IMG/VR virus record: IMGVR_UViG_3300017958_000024
Coordinates: 1 to 38,506 of that record
DNA from: a virus
Length of the DNA stretch: 38,506 nt
Strand: one strand, 5' to 3'
Shown: positions 6,488-14,793 of the stretch, one piece after another
Position numbering within the stretch: position 1 is the stretch's first letter
Layout of the letters: every line of letters begins with the position of its first letter
The notes under the pieces: generated by a model
What the model was told of the DNA's origin: nothing
The model's database searches: none
What the model saw: the letters and a program-made list of their open reading frames with translations, nothing else
Made by a program: the position numbers and the translations under genes

Positions 6488-9400
6488 GCAATAACATTTC
6501 TACAACTGCAAACACACTTATATTAGGTACAAATGATAATGTTGTCTACCAAAATAGACTAACTGTTGATAGTTTTGATATACAAAACAATATTATAAGC
6601 ACTAATACTACAAACGCAAATATTGAACTTGCACCAAATGGTACAGGAACTGTAGAAATATTTGCTGACACAAATGTTACTGGTAATATACATGCAACCG
6701 GAGATATTACAGCTGATGGTAATATTACTATTGGTGATGCAAACACAGACAATGTTACGTTTAATGCAGAAATTGCTAGTGATATTATTCCAGATGCAGA
6801 TAATACTTATGATTTAGGTAGTGATCCAAATCTTGGAGGTAAGGCTTGGGCAGAAGTATGGACTAATTCATTATATGCCGACTCTATTACAACAACTAAC
6901 ATTACAGCAGGAGGAGTTGATCTTTCTTTAAGACAGGGTAACATATGGTATGTTGCAGAAAATGGGCAAGATACATACACCGGTGATCATCCAAATGATC
7001 CTTATGCAACTGTTAGACAAGCATTAACTTCTGCAACAGCAGGAGATACTATACACATTTATCCAGGCGTGTATACAGAAATCTTTCCATTAACTGTTCC
7101 AGCAGGAGTAACAATCAAAGGACATAGTTTAAGAAGTGTCAAAATTATTCCAACAACATTAACAAATACAAACAGTGCATTTTTATTAAATGGCGAAGTT
7201 ACCATTGAAGATCTAACTATTGCAGATTTTTATGCACCAGGATATGCATTTGAATTTGCAAACGGGTACACTGTAACATCTCGTTCACCGTACGTAAGAA
7301 ACGTATCAGTAATTACACAAGGCTCAGTTACAAGTGGTGCAGATCCAAGAGGTTTTGATGAAGGCGATGCTGGCGGTGGCGCATACTTAGACGGCAGTGT
7401 AGCAAACTCTGCATCAAGAGAAGCAGGTTGCTTATTCCACTCTGTAACTTTTATTACTCCAGGAGTAGATGCTTTAACAATTACAAACGGTACTAGAGTA
7501 GAGTGGTTAAATTGCTTTACATATTTTGCCAACAGAGGATTGTACGCAGTTGACGGAGCAACAGGACTAAAAGGTACAGGTAAAACATCAGTTCGCGTAG
7601 ATAGTGTAACAGGTACGTATCTTGCAGGAGAAACATTTACATATTATGATACAGACGGTGTAACAGTACTTGCTACAGGAACTATTGACAGTGTAGATAC
7701 AGACGGAAAATTTTATGTTTCTGGAAACTTAACTGGGCTAGAAACAGCAGGTGAAAGAGGCGGAAAAACTGCCACAGCAGTTGACAATGCACAGTTAAAC
7801 ACAACAATTAAAAAGTTTGGAACTGCTAGTTTAGCATTAGACGGTACAGGTGATTATGTTTCTTTAACATCGCAAGATGATTTTGGATTTGAAACAGGAG
7901 ATTTTACTGTAGAAGGATGGTTCTATCCTACAAATACCGGAAATGCAAGAGTATTGTTTGACTTTAGAGCTGCCGCAGCAAATGATGATGCAGTTCTTAT
8001 TGGTATAGATGTTAACGATTATGTTTATTTTCAAACAAGTGGCGCAATTGAAATACAAGGCGCAACAGCAGTAACACAAAATGCATGGAATCACATAGCA
8101 TTAGTAAGAAACAGCGGCACAACAACATTGTATCTTGGAGGTGTAAGCCAAGGAACATATGCAGATACAGTAAACTACGGTGTAGCTAAACCTCTTGTAA
8201 TTGGTAACACATACGGAGTTACTGATGGATTTACAGGATACGTTGACGAAGTAAGAATTTCGAAAGATATTGCTAGATACACAGCGGGCTTTGTAACACC
8301 AACATCAGAATTTACTAGTGATTTAGACACAGTATTATTATTACATTTTAATGGTACAAACACTTCAACTACTTTTGTAGATGATACTTTAAATTCACAA
8401 GACATACAGTTTAGTGGAGGTGCAACAGCTAACTATGTTACACTAGCTAACACTACAGACTTTGGTGGCGAAGTTCGTTCTATTGCCAGTGCTTGTGTAT
8501 ATGGTAACTATGGTGTTGTAGGTGACGGACCGGGCGTACTAATGTATTTGATGAGTCAAAACTTAGCATATGTAGGTACAGGTAAATTATCAGATAACGA
8601 CGAAACAAATGTAATACAAGCAAACGAAGTTGTAGAACTTAATGATGCAAAAGTTAGATATAGTTCAGTTGACCATAAAGGTGATTTTAGAGTAGGCGAT
8701 TTATTTTATATTAATCAAGCAACTGGTACTGTAGACTTTACAAGTTCTGAATTTAATATTGATACTACTAGTGGTATTACTATCAATACAGGCGGAAATA
8801 CAACTACTATTACTGGTGATAAAATTGACACAGGAAATCTACGTATTAGTGGAAATACTATCGAAAGTTTAAGTGGAGATATTAACTTAGATGCAGACAG
8901 CGGTACTGTTAGAATAGATTCTACTAGTGCATTACAACTACCAAAAGGCAGCACAGCAAGTCGTCCTACACCAGCAACTGGTATGATTCGTTACAACACA
9001 GATACTAGTTTGTTTGAAGGATATGATGGTAACTGGACTGCACTAAACGGCGTATACGATTTAGATTTGGATACTAAAATAACTGCTGAATTAACACCTG
9101 GTGCAAACGACAGTACCATTCGTTTTTATGTAAATAACAATGTAATAACTACAATTGATGCAAATAAATTAGAGACACCAAGAGTTGAAGTTGACGACAT
9201 TTCGATAGATGGAAACACTATAACAACAGAAACTTTAAACACTGATTTAATTCTATCTGCAAACGGTACTGGCGAAGTTGTTATAGATGATCTTGCTTTT
9301 AAAGATTCTACTATTACAAACAGAGCAGTTGACGGTGTAATGAACTTTACACAAACCGGTTTTGGATATGTTAAGATTGCAGGCACAAACGGCTTTGTTG

Positions 9401-9594
9401 TTCCTGTAGGTACTAACAACGAAAGACCTGCAACTGCTAATAGAGAAACTGGAATGGTAAGATATAACACACAACAAAGGTATTTGGAAATATATGACGG
9501 GTTTAGTTGGGTGTCAGTTGCAGGTGCTTCGGGTTCGATTACACTTACAGCAGCAGAAGATATAGCATTAGAAATTGTTTTAAGTTTAGGATAA
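6448..9594 (+). CDS. Beta-helix fibre body with LamG-like insertion
   Basis: This is the continuation, one frame back, of the gene begun at 6266. The frame is open from 6448 although its first ATG is only at 7069. The translation of 6448-7069 (VTTEADIAQINFLGNN..., GNIHATGDITADGNITIGD..., GNIWYVAENGQDTYTGD) parallels the 3554 fibre, which shows that the 7069 start is not the true one. The beta-helix starts near 6940 (TIHIYPGVYTEIFPLTVPAG). Between about 7590 and 8460 lies an insertion absent from the 3554 fibre. Its core (FGTASLALDGTGDYV, FTVEGWFYP, WNHIALVRNSGTTTLYLGG, GYVDEVRISKDIARY) is a concanavalin A/LamG-like lectin domain. The scaffold then resumes at EVRSIASACVYGNYG. The C-terminus has the usual FVVPVGTNNERPATANRETG and YNTQQRYLEIYDGFSW fibre motifs. 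Confidence 0.8.
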   Translation, partial: VTTEADIAQINFLGNNISTTANTLILGTNDNVVYQNRLTVDSFDIQNNIISTNTTNANIELAPNGTGTVEIFADTNVTGNIHATGDITADGNITIGDANTDNVTFNAEIASDIIPDADNTYDLGSDPNLGGKAWAEVWTNSLYADSITTTNITAGGVDLSLRQGNIWYVAENGQDTYTGDHPNDPYATVRQALTSATAGDTIHIYPGVYTEIFPLTVPAGVTIKGHSLRSVKIIPTTLTNTNSAFLLNGEVTIEDLTIADFYAPGYAFEFANGYTVTSRSPYVRNVSVITQGSVTSGADPRGFDEGDAGGGAYLDGSVANSASREAGCLFHSVTFITPGVDALTITNGTRVEWLNCFTYFANRGLYAVDGATGLKGTGKTSVRVDSVTGTYLAGETFTYYDTDGVTVLATGTIDSVDTDGKFYVSGNLTGLETAGERGGKTATAVDNAQLNTTIKKFGTASLALDGTGDYVSLTSQDDFGFETGDFTVEGWFYPTNTGNARVLFDFRAAAANDDAVLIGIDVNDYVYFQTSGAIEIQGATAVTQNAWNHIALVRNSGTTTLYLGGVSQGTYADTVNYGVAKPLVIGNTYGVTDGFTGYVDEVRISKDIARYTAGFVTPTSEFTSDLDTVLLLHFNGTNTSTTFVDDTLNSQDIQFSGGATANYVTLANTTDFGGEVRSIASACVYGNYGVVGDGPGVLMYLMSQNLAYVGTGKLSDNDETNVIQANEVVELNDAKVRYSSVDHKGDFRVGDLFYINQATGTVDFTSSEFNIDTTSGITINTGGNTTTITGDKIDTGNLRISGNTIESLSGDINLDADSGTVRIDSTSALQLPKGSTASRPTPATGMIRYNTDTSLFEGYDGNWTALNGVYDLDLDTKITAELTPGANDSTIRFYVNNNVITTIDANKLETPRVEVDDISIDGNTITTETLNTDLILSANGTGEVVIDDLAFKDSTITNRAVDGVMNFTQTGFGYVKIAGTNGFVVPVGTNNERPATANRETGMVRYNTQQRYLEIYDGFSWVSVAGASGSITLTAAEDIALEIVLSLG

Positions 9595-9598
9595 TAAG

Positions 9599-9928
9599 AT
9601 GGCAACACAGTTTAAAAATAAAGTAGTAAAAGAAGTAGGAGCAATACCTATACTTGCAATCGAAACAGATAGCGCCACAACAGCTACAGTAGTTGGTATG
9701 AGTTTTGCAAACTTAACAGACAACGTAGTTAATATGAGCGTACTAGTTCATGACGATACCAGTGTTGAAGGCTATTTTATAAAAGACGTAGTAATACCGC
9801 CAAACACAAGTCTAAGGGCATTAAATGGTGGTGAAAAATTAATTTTAGCAAACAGTAATCAGTTGTATTTTGTAGCAGATCAAGATAATGCAGTTGATGC
9901 AATTGTAAGTTATGTTAACATTGTATAA
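9599..9928 (+). CDS. Small beta-rich virion protein
   Basis: A 109-residue protein starting four bases after the fibre stop codon. The pattern is an N-terminal FKNKVVKEVG, a central VVGMSFANLTDNVVNMSVLV, then VIPPNTSLRALNGGEKLILANSNQLYFVA and a C-terminal VDAIVSYVNI. It fits a single beta-sandwich domain and is familiar from marine T4-like phages, where such proteins are annotated only as structural. A weaker protein of the same style is at 20302. The ribosome site is weak (GGA, 10 bases upstream), suggesting coupling to the fibre's translation. Possible roles are fibre cap, connector or capsid decoration. Confidence 0.8.
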   Translation: MATQFKNKVVKEVGAIPILAIETDSATTATVVGMSFANLTDNVVNMSVLVHDDTSVEGYFIKDVVIPPNTSLRALNGGEKLILANSNQLYFVADQDNAVDAIVSYVNIV

Positions 9929-9939
9929 GGAATAAGATT

Positions 9940-10317
9940 ATGAATTATGTGGGTGAAACAGCAGACGGAATAGTAGCAGCTTTAAAAGACAGATTCTTTT
10001 ACGGACTACGTAGAACAGACCAAGGAGAGTTGTTCTTGGGTAAAATGGATCAGCTAGGTCAAGGTGCAAACGCAGAAATTCAAATTAACAAGCCTGGAGA
10101 TAACTCAAACGATTTTGATGATTTTGAAGAAGGTTCAGATTTCTACGAAGGTAGAAATGTAGAACACGAAATTGTTTATAGCAATCTTAATTATGAGCAG
10201 TATCGTTGGGCAGATAAAAATATTTGGTATTATATTAACAGTGACGGCGAGTTAGTTGCAAGTGTAAACAAAAAACATGTATATGATGACGGATCGTCTT
10301 CAAGTGGCATTGAATAA
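9940..10317 (+). CDS. Conserved small virion protein
   Basis: A 125-residue acidic protein. Recognisable segments are ALKDRFFYGLRRTDQGELFLG near the N-terminus, an acidic stretch (DFDDFEEGSDFYEGR, residues ~63-78) and NLNYEQYRWADKNIWYYIN near residue 90. The same segments appear, from memory, in uncharacterised structural proteins of cyanophages and other marine myoviruses. It has a reasonable AAGGAA upstream. It sits between the small sandwich protein and the first giant fibre, in a position suited to a connector or baseplate accessory. No enzymatic motif is visible. Confidence 0.8.
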   Translation: MNYVGETADGIVAALKDRFFYGLRRTDQGELFLGKMDQLGQGANAEIQINKPGDNSNDFDDFEEGSDFYEGRNVEHEIVYSNLNYEQYRWADKNIWYYINSDGELVASVNKKHVYDDGSSSSGIE

Positions 10318-10333
10318 AGCATAGGAAAGAAAA

Positions 10334-13300
10334 ATGGCAAATTTTAAATTAGATAGAATACGCTTTAAGTGGAAAGGTGCATGGGCTCCTGCCACGGGTT
10401 ATACTAAGGATGACATTGTACAACATAGAGGTTCTACTTTTGTATGTAAAAATGGCCATACTTCACAATCAGAATTTGAAGCAGATTTTGGCGTACTCGA
10501 TCAAGAAGTAATTGTTACCGTTGCACGTAATGCTGGAGATACTGGAAACATTTATAGATTAAACGGCCGAGACAATCCTACAATGTATCTAAGAAAAGGT
10601 ATAACTTATGTCTTTAACCAAGATGATGAATCTAATGTTTACTTTCCAAATGCCAACGGATCTACTCCAAACCCGCATCCTTTACACTTTAGTCAATTAG
10701 AAAACGGAACACTTGTTAATAGTGGATTTAGATATCTAGATGGAGTAAGATATTATCTAGACAAAGCACCTGTTACTGCTGATCAATATGTTTCGGGATT
10801 TAATACAGCAACATATAGAGAAGTAAGAATAGATGTTGCTAAAGATGCTACAGCATTATATTACTATTGTGAATATCATACCGGAATGGGTAATGATATA
10901 GACTTTACTAGTGAAATACATTGGGAAAAACAAAACACAGGCTCTGTTTATAAAAACGACTGGCAAACCGGTATAATATACAATCAAAACGACATTGTAA
11001 CATATAATGGTAATATCTATCAATGTATAAACAAACATACCAGTGAAGCTGATATAGTAAACGGATTAGAAGCAGATATATTACATTGGAAACTCATTGC
11101 CTATGTAGACAACTGGAGAGGCAACTGGATTAACGAAGCTAGATACATTGTTAATGATGTTGTAAGAAATAATGGTACTGTATACCGTTGTATTGAAGCA
11201 CATACTAGTGCTGCTACAGTATTAGAAGGAATTGAAGCTGATCTAAACAAATGGGAAGTTACATTTCAACAAGTAAATCATTTACAAGATTGGACAACTA
11301 ATGTTAACTACAAAATATTTGATCTTGTAAAAGTAGGAGCTAGTATATGGAAGTGCGAAACACAACACGTTTCTACAACTTTTGCTGATGATTACTCAAA
11401 TTGGTCGTTATACTTAGATGGGTTAGAATGGGACAACGCTTGGACAGGCGGAGTTTTCTATCAAATAGGTGATGTTATATCATATGGTGGATATCAGTAT
11501 AGAGCAAAATTATCTAACATAAACACACGACCAGAAGCAACAGATAGTGCAACTTGGCAGCAGGTTAGTGAAAACTACAACTTTGCCCAAGATTATTCAT
11601 TTGATAGCACAAGAGAATATCGTGTTGGCGATCTTGTAAGACACAGTGGTTACTTGTATGTAGCAATTTTAGATAACGATAATTTAATAGAACCTCCAAG
11701 CCCAACACACTGGAAAGTAGTAGTTCCTGGACGCCAATGGAGAGGACAATGGTCCGAGGGAAGAGAATACAAAATAGAAGATTTAGCAACTTATGGTTCT
11801 AACACTTATATTTCTAATGGAAAACACTTAGCAACAGGTTCAAATACTCCAGGGTTAGATGCAACATGGTCTCTACATGTTGAAGGTGCAACAACTAACG
11901 TAATGACAACTAGAGGCGACATGATAACTTATATTAATGACGCTGGCACATTAAACAAACAAAGATTTGCAAGAGGAAATTCTGGACAAATACTTTCTAG
12001 TTTAAACGGGACGCAACTTGAATGGGCAGACTTTGATTATGTTCCTGATGTATATTATGTTTCTGCATCAACAGGACTAGATAGTGCTTTAAATGGTGGA
12101 GGCACAAGTATAAACAGTCCATTTAAAACTATAAGATTTGCATGTGACCATATTTTAAATAATAGGAATTATATTGACGAGTTTGACGGCAATGATCTTG
12201 GAAACTTATTAATAGCAATTGCATTAAGTAATCCTACTCCTGATGCAACAGTTATTAGAGGAATTCTAGAATCAACAAATCCTGACACAGGGTTTGCATT
12301 TGGAGATATCACCGGTAACGGAGCAATCCAATCATCAGATGCTAGTGCTTGGAGTCAATACTGGCGTAAGTATGTTACTAATGAAAGCGAAAATGATACT
12401 ATACTAGCAGGATACGAAGCAGCCGCTTTGCAATTACACAATGAATTACTTAGACAGTTTAGCTCTTTCAAAGACGAAACAGTTGAAGCTAGTGGAATAA
12501 CATATGACTTTAAATCGCAAAGAGTCCAAGATGTTTCTGTGTTTGTTTCAACAGGTGTCTATAAAGAACAACTACCTATTGTAGTTCCAGCTGGAACTGC
12601 TATTATAGGAGACGAATTAAGAGCTGTTGAAGTACAACCAGCAGAAGGATATGAAGCTTCAACTATGTTTAGAGTAAGAGACGGTAGTGGCATAAGAAAC
12701 TTAACAATGTCCGGAATGTTTGACACCCAGACCCCACCAAATCAATATTTTACAAAACGCCCTTTAACAGACGCATGTTTTGTAAGTCTTGACCCTGGTC
12801 AAGGTCCTAATGACGAAGATGTATGGATTAAAACAAGATCTCCATATGTTCAAAACTGTACAACATTTGGAACATCAGTTACTGGTTTAAAAGTTGATGG
12901 TAATTTGCACAATGGCGGCAATGATTCAATTGTTGCTAACGACTTTACACAAGTTATAAGTGACGGAATTGGTGTTTGGGTAACAAATAATGCTAGAGCT
13001 GAACTTGTTTCAGTATTTACATATTATAATCATGTTGGGTATTTGGCAGAAAACGGTGGCAAAATTAGAGGAACAAACGGCAACAACTCTTACGGAGATT
13101 TTGGATCATCTGCTGAAGGCGTTGATGCAAACGAAACACCAATTACAGCAACAGTTAACAACCGATCCGGAGAAGCAATTGTTAGTGAAATATTAACTGA
13201 CGGTAACGAAATCTTAGCATTACAATATACCAACGCTGGACAAGCGTACGATAACACAACTACATATACATTTACAGGCGCAGGTACTGGTGCAGCAGTA

Positions 13301-14752
13301 GCATCTCCTAATGTTAAGGACGGCGGTATTTTCCAAATTAGACTTGACGGTCAAGGAGATAACAATCTAGGAAGTAATTATTTACAAGTAGAAGGTAACG
13401 CACAAGACGGCGGCACAATTGCTGGAGGCATTGTAATATCAGGTGCTGACGAAAACACACTAACAGAATATCAAGGTATGAGAATTATTATACTTTCAGG
13501 TGCAGGCGCAGGCCAGTATGGCTACATTGATACTTACGACGATGCTACAAAAATAATGGGTGTTTTAAAAGAATCAGACGATTCCAATGGTTGGGATCAT
13601 GTAGTTACTGGAAGAACAATTGTTGCTCCTGATTCTACGTCTAGATATAGAATTGAACCTAGAGTAATTGTTGATGCACCAATCGGAGGCGGCGATACTG
13701 CATTTGTTAGATTGTTTATTTCCGGTGGCGGTTTAGGAGAATTTAGAATTATAGATCCAGGATCAACATACAATCCAGCATCACCGCCAAATATTACTAT
13801 AATTGATCCTAATAACACAACTGACGGTAGTTGGACTATTAGAATAGGAGACGGTGTACTAGCACAACCTACGTGGACAAATAGAGGAACGGGTTATCAA
13901 TCAGCATATCTTGCTACAATATCTGGTGTTGGTTATGCTGACGAATATCCATCAGATGGTGATATTGTTGTTTCAAATTTAACTCTATTACCAGGACCGG
14001 GTGCTAACCTTGAATTTGCTGGAAATGATAATTTATATAGTGTTGTTGAAGTATTAAATGTTACAGGTAGTGCTCCTAACTATAGTGCAAGTTTAAAAAT
14101 AACTCCTTATTTAAAGGCTATTACATCACCTGCACACGGGACAGACATTACTATTAGAGAAAGTTATTCACAAGTACGTCTAACAGGACACGATTTCTTA
14201 GATATTGGTACTGGTAGTTTTGATGATACAGATTATCCGGCTAGATATTTGTTTGGATATACTACTGACAATAATCCAGACCAGCCAAGTGAAGCAGTAG
14301 CAGCAGGTGGCGGACGAGTATTCTACACAAGTACTGACCAAGATGGTAACTTCCGAGTTGGAGAATTGTTTAAGGTAGACCAGGCGACTGGAGTTATTAC
14401 ACTAAACGCAGATGACTTTGAACTATCAGGACTGACTGAATTAAGAATTGGTGGTATAATCTTAGGCGGAACAAATGCTGTAGTTAGAGAATTTAGTACA
14501 GATATTAATTTAGCAGCAAATTCAGACAATGTTGTTCCGACACAAAAAGCAATTAAAGGTTATATTGAATCACTCATTGGCGGTGGTGGTGCAGACCTAG
14601 TTGTGAGCGGATTGTTAGCAGGTAACATAACAGTATTGAATGTTAATGAAATCGGCGGCAGCGGCGGTGTAGTCAATTTTGAAAATATAACTAATTTTGA
14701 AGAAGGTGTTCAAGGAGATATGTTAACTGCATCTCTCTTCTTATTGAAATAG
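10334..14752 (+). CDS. Giant fibre: W/Y-rich repeats, cupredoxin-like domain, beta-helix
   Basis: A 1472-residue fibre. (1) Seven repeats of the form W-x-Y-x-GD-V-x-G-x-Y-x-C-x-HTS between residues ~10 and ~515 resemble CBM5/12-type carbohydrate-binding modules (for example NNGTVYRCIEAHTS). (2) Between repeats 1 and 2 (residues ~72-195) there is an inserted domain with LRKGITYVFNQDD, NPHPLHFS and YYYCEYHTGMG. H115/H118, C179, H182 and M185 match a type-1 copper site. (3) Around residue 655, GDITGNGAIQSSDASAW resembles a dockerin or EF-hand calcium loop. (4) A beta-helix begins at VYYVSASTGLD, with VSVFVSTGVYKEQLPIVVPA. (5) The C-terminal domain contains SQVRLTGHDFLDIGTGSF and FYTSTDQDGNFRVGELF, nearly identical to the paralogue at 14794. 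The start has AGGA nine bases upstream. The domain count marks it as a receptor- or polysaccharide-binding appendage. Confidence 0.85.
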   Translation: MANFKLDRIRFKWKGAWAPATGYTKDDIVQHRGSTFVCKNGHTSQSEFEADFGVLDQEVIVTVARNAGDTGNIYRLNGRDNPTMYLRKGITYVFNQDDESNVYFPNANGSTPNPHPLHFSQLENGTLVNSGFRYLDGVRYYLDKAPVTADQYVSGFNTATYREVRIDVAKDATALYYYCEYHTGMGNDIDFTSEIHWEKQNTGSVYKNDWQTGIIYNQNDIVTYNGNIYQCINKHTSEADIVNGLEADILHWKLIAYVDNWRGNWINEARYIVNDVVRNNGTVYRCIEAHTSAATVLEGIEADLNKWEVTFQQVNHLQDWTTNVNYKIFDLVKVGASIWKCETQHVSTTFADDYSNWSLYLDGLEWDNAWTGGVFYQIGDVISYGGYQYRAKLSNINTRPEATDSATWQQVSENYNFAQDYSFDSTREYRVGDLVRHSGYLYVAILDNDNLIEPPSPTHWKVVVPGRQWRGQWSEGREYKIEDLATYGSNTYISNGKHLATGSNTPGLDATWSLHVEGATTNVMTTRGDMITYINDAGTLNKQRFARGNSGQILSSLNGTQLEWADFDYVPDVYYVSASTGLDSALNGGGTSINSPFKTIRFACDHILNNRNYIDEFDGNDLGNLLIAIALSNPTPDATVIRGILESTNPDTGFAFGDITGNGAIQSSDASAWSQYWRKYVTNESENDTILAGYEAAALQLHNELLRQFSSFKDETVEASGITYDFKSQRVQDVSVFVSTGVYKEQLPIVVPAGTAIIGDELRAVEVQPAEGYEASTMFRVRDGSGIRNLTMSGMFDTQTPPNQYFTKRPLTDACFVSLDPGQGPNDEDVWIKTRSPYVQNCTTFGTSVTGLKVDGNLHNGGNDSIVANDFTQVISDGIGVWVTNNARAELVSVFTYYNHVGYLAENGGKIRGTNGNNSYGDFGSSAEGVDANETPITATVNNRSGEAIVSEILTDGNEILALQYTNAGQAYDNTTTYTFTGAGTGAAVASPNVKDGGIFQIRLDGQGDNNLGSNYLQVEGNAQDGGTIAGGIVISGADENTLTEYQGMRIIILSGAGAGQYGYIDTYDDATKIMGVLKESDDSNGWDHVVTGRTIVAPDSTSRYRIEPRVIVDAPIGGGDTAFVRLFISGGGLGEFRIIDPGSTYNPASPPNITIIDPNNTTDGSWTIRIGDGVLAQPTWTNRGTGYQSAYLATISGVGYADEYPSDGDIVVSNLTLLPGPGANLEFAGNDNLYSVVEVLNVTGSAPNYSASLKITPYLKAITSPAHGTDITIRESYSQVRLTGHDFLDIGTGSFDDTDYPARYLFGYTTDNNPDQPSEAVAAGGGRVFYTSTDQDGNFRVGELFKVDQATGVITLNADDFELSGLTELRIGGIILGGTNAVVREFSTDINLAANSDNVVPTQKAIKGYIESLIGGGGADLVVSGLLAGNITVLNVNEIGGSGGVVNFENITNFEEGVQGDMLTASLFLLK
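10361..11886 (+). repeat. Seven W/Y-rich CBM-like repeats, first giant fibre
   Basis: Seven protein-level repeats of 45-75 residues. Each has an N-terminal Trp (for example DNWRGNW, QWRGQW), a Tyr-x-x-x-D-x-V/L pair (YIVNDVV, YKIEDLA) and Gly-x-x-Tyr followed in most by Cys and HTS. A cupredoxin-like domain separates repeat 1 from repeat 2. Repeats 5-7 have lost the Cys/HTS end. The DNA of the copies has diverged, so this is an old internal duplication. Confidence 0.7.
14163..14222 (+). repeat. 60-base direct repeat, copy 1
   Basis: This segment is identical, base for base, to 19715-19774 in the paralogous fibre. It encodes the segment around SQVRLTGHDFLDIGTGSF. A second stretch just downstream (starting at 14312 and at 19846) is also nearly identical over ~60 bases. 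Flanking sequence is clearly more diverged, which suggests recent gene conversion or strong nucleotide-level constraint. Confidence 0.85.
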
Positions 14753-14753
14753 A

Positions 14754-14761
14754 ATAAATAT
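14754..14761 (+). promoter_or_regulatory. T4-type late promoter (ATAAATAT)
   Basis: The ATAAATA core lies two bases after the stop of the previous fibre and 32 bases before the next ATG. It is followed by a small hairpin, TGTAT (14761-14765) with ATACA (14772-14776), just upstream of the GGAG ribosome site. It probably gives the second giant fibre its own late transcript. Confidence 0.6.
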
Positions 14762-14793
14762 GTATAGCGCGATACAAACTTTTGGAGTAAACG

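Noticed and set aside
6440-6490. Programmed -1 ribosomal frameshift in the beta-helix fibre
   Set aside because: No X-XXY-YYZ slippery heptamer and no evident downstream pseudoknot at the point where homology changes frame. A missing G is the simpler reading.
7069-9594. Independent gene starting at ATG 7069
   Set aside because: The frame is open and homologous to the neighbouring fibre from 6448 on, so 7069 is an internal methionine.
9126-9608. 160-codon minus-strand ORF
   Set aside because: It lies opposite a well-supported fibre, has no ribosome site, and its composition (Val/Ser/Pro/Thr) is what the antisense of such a gene gives. Other antisense ORFs such as 1850-2263 and 18804-19157 were dropped for the same reason.
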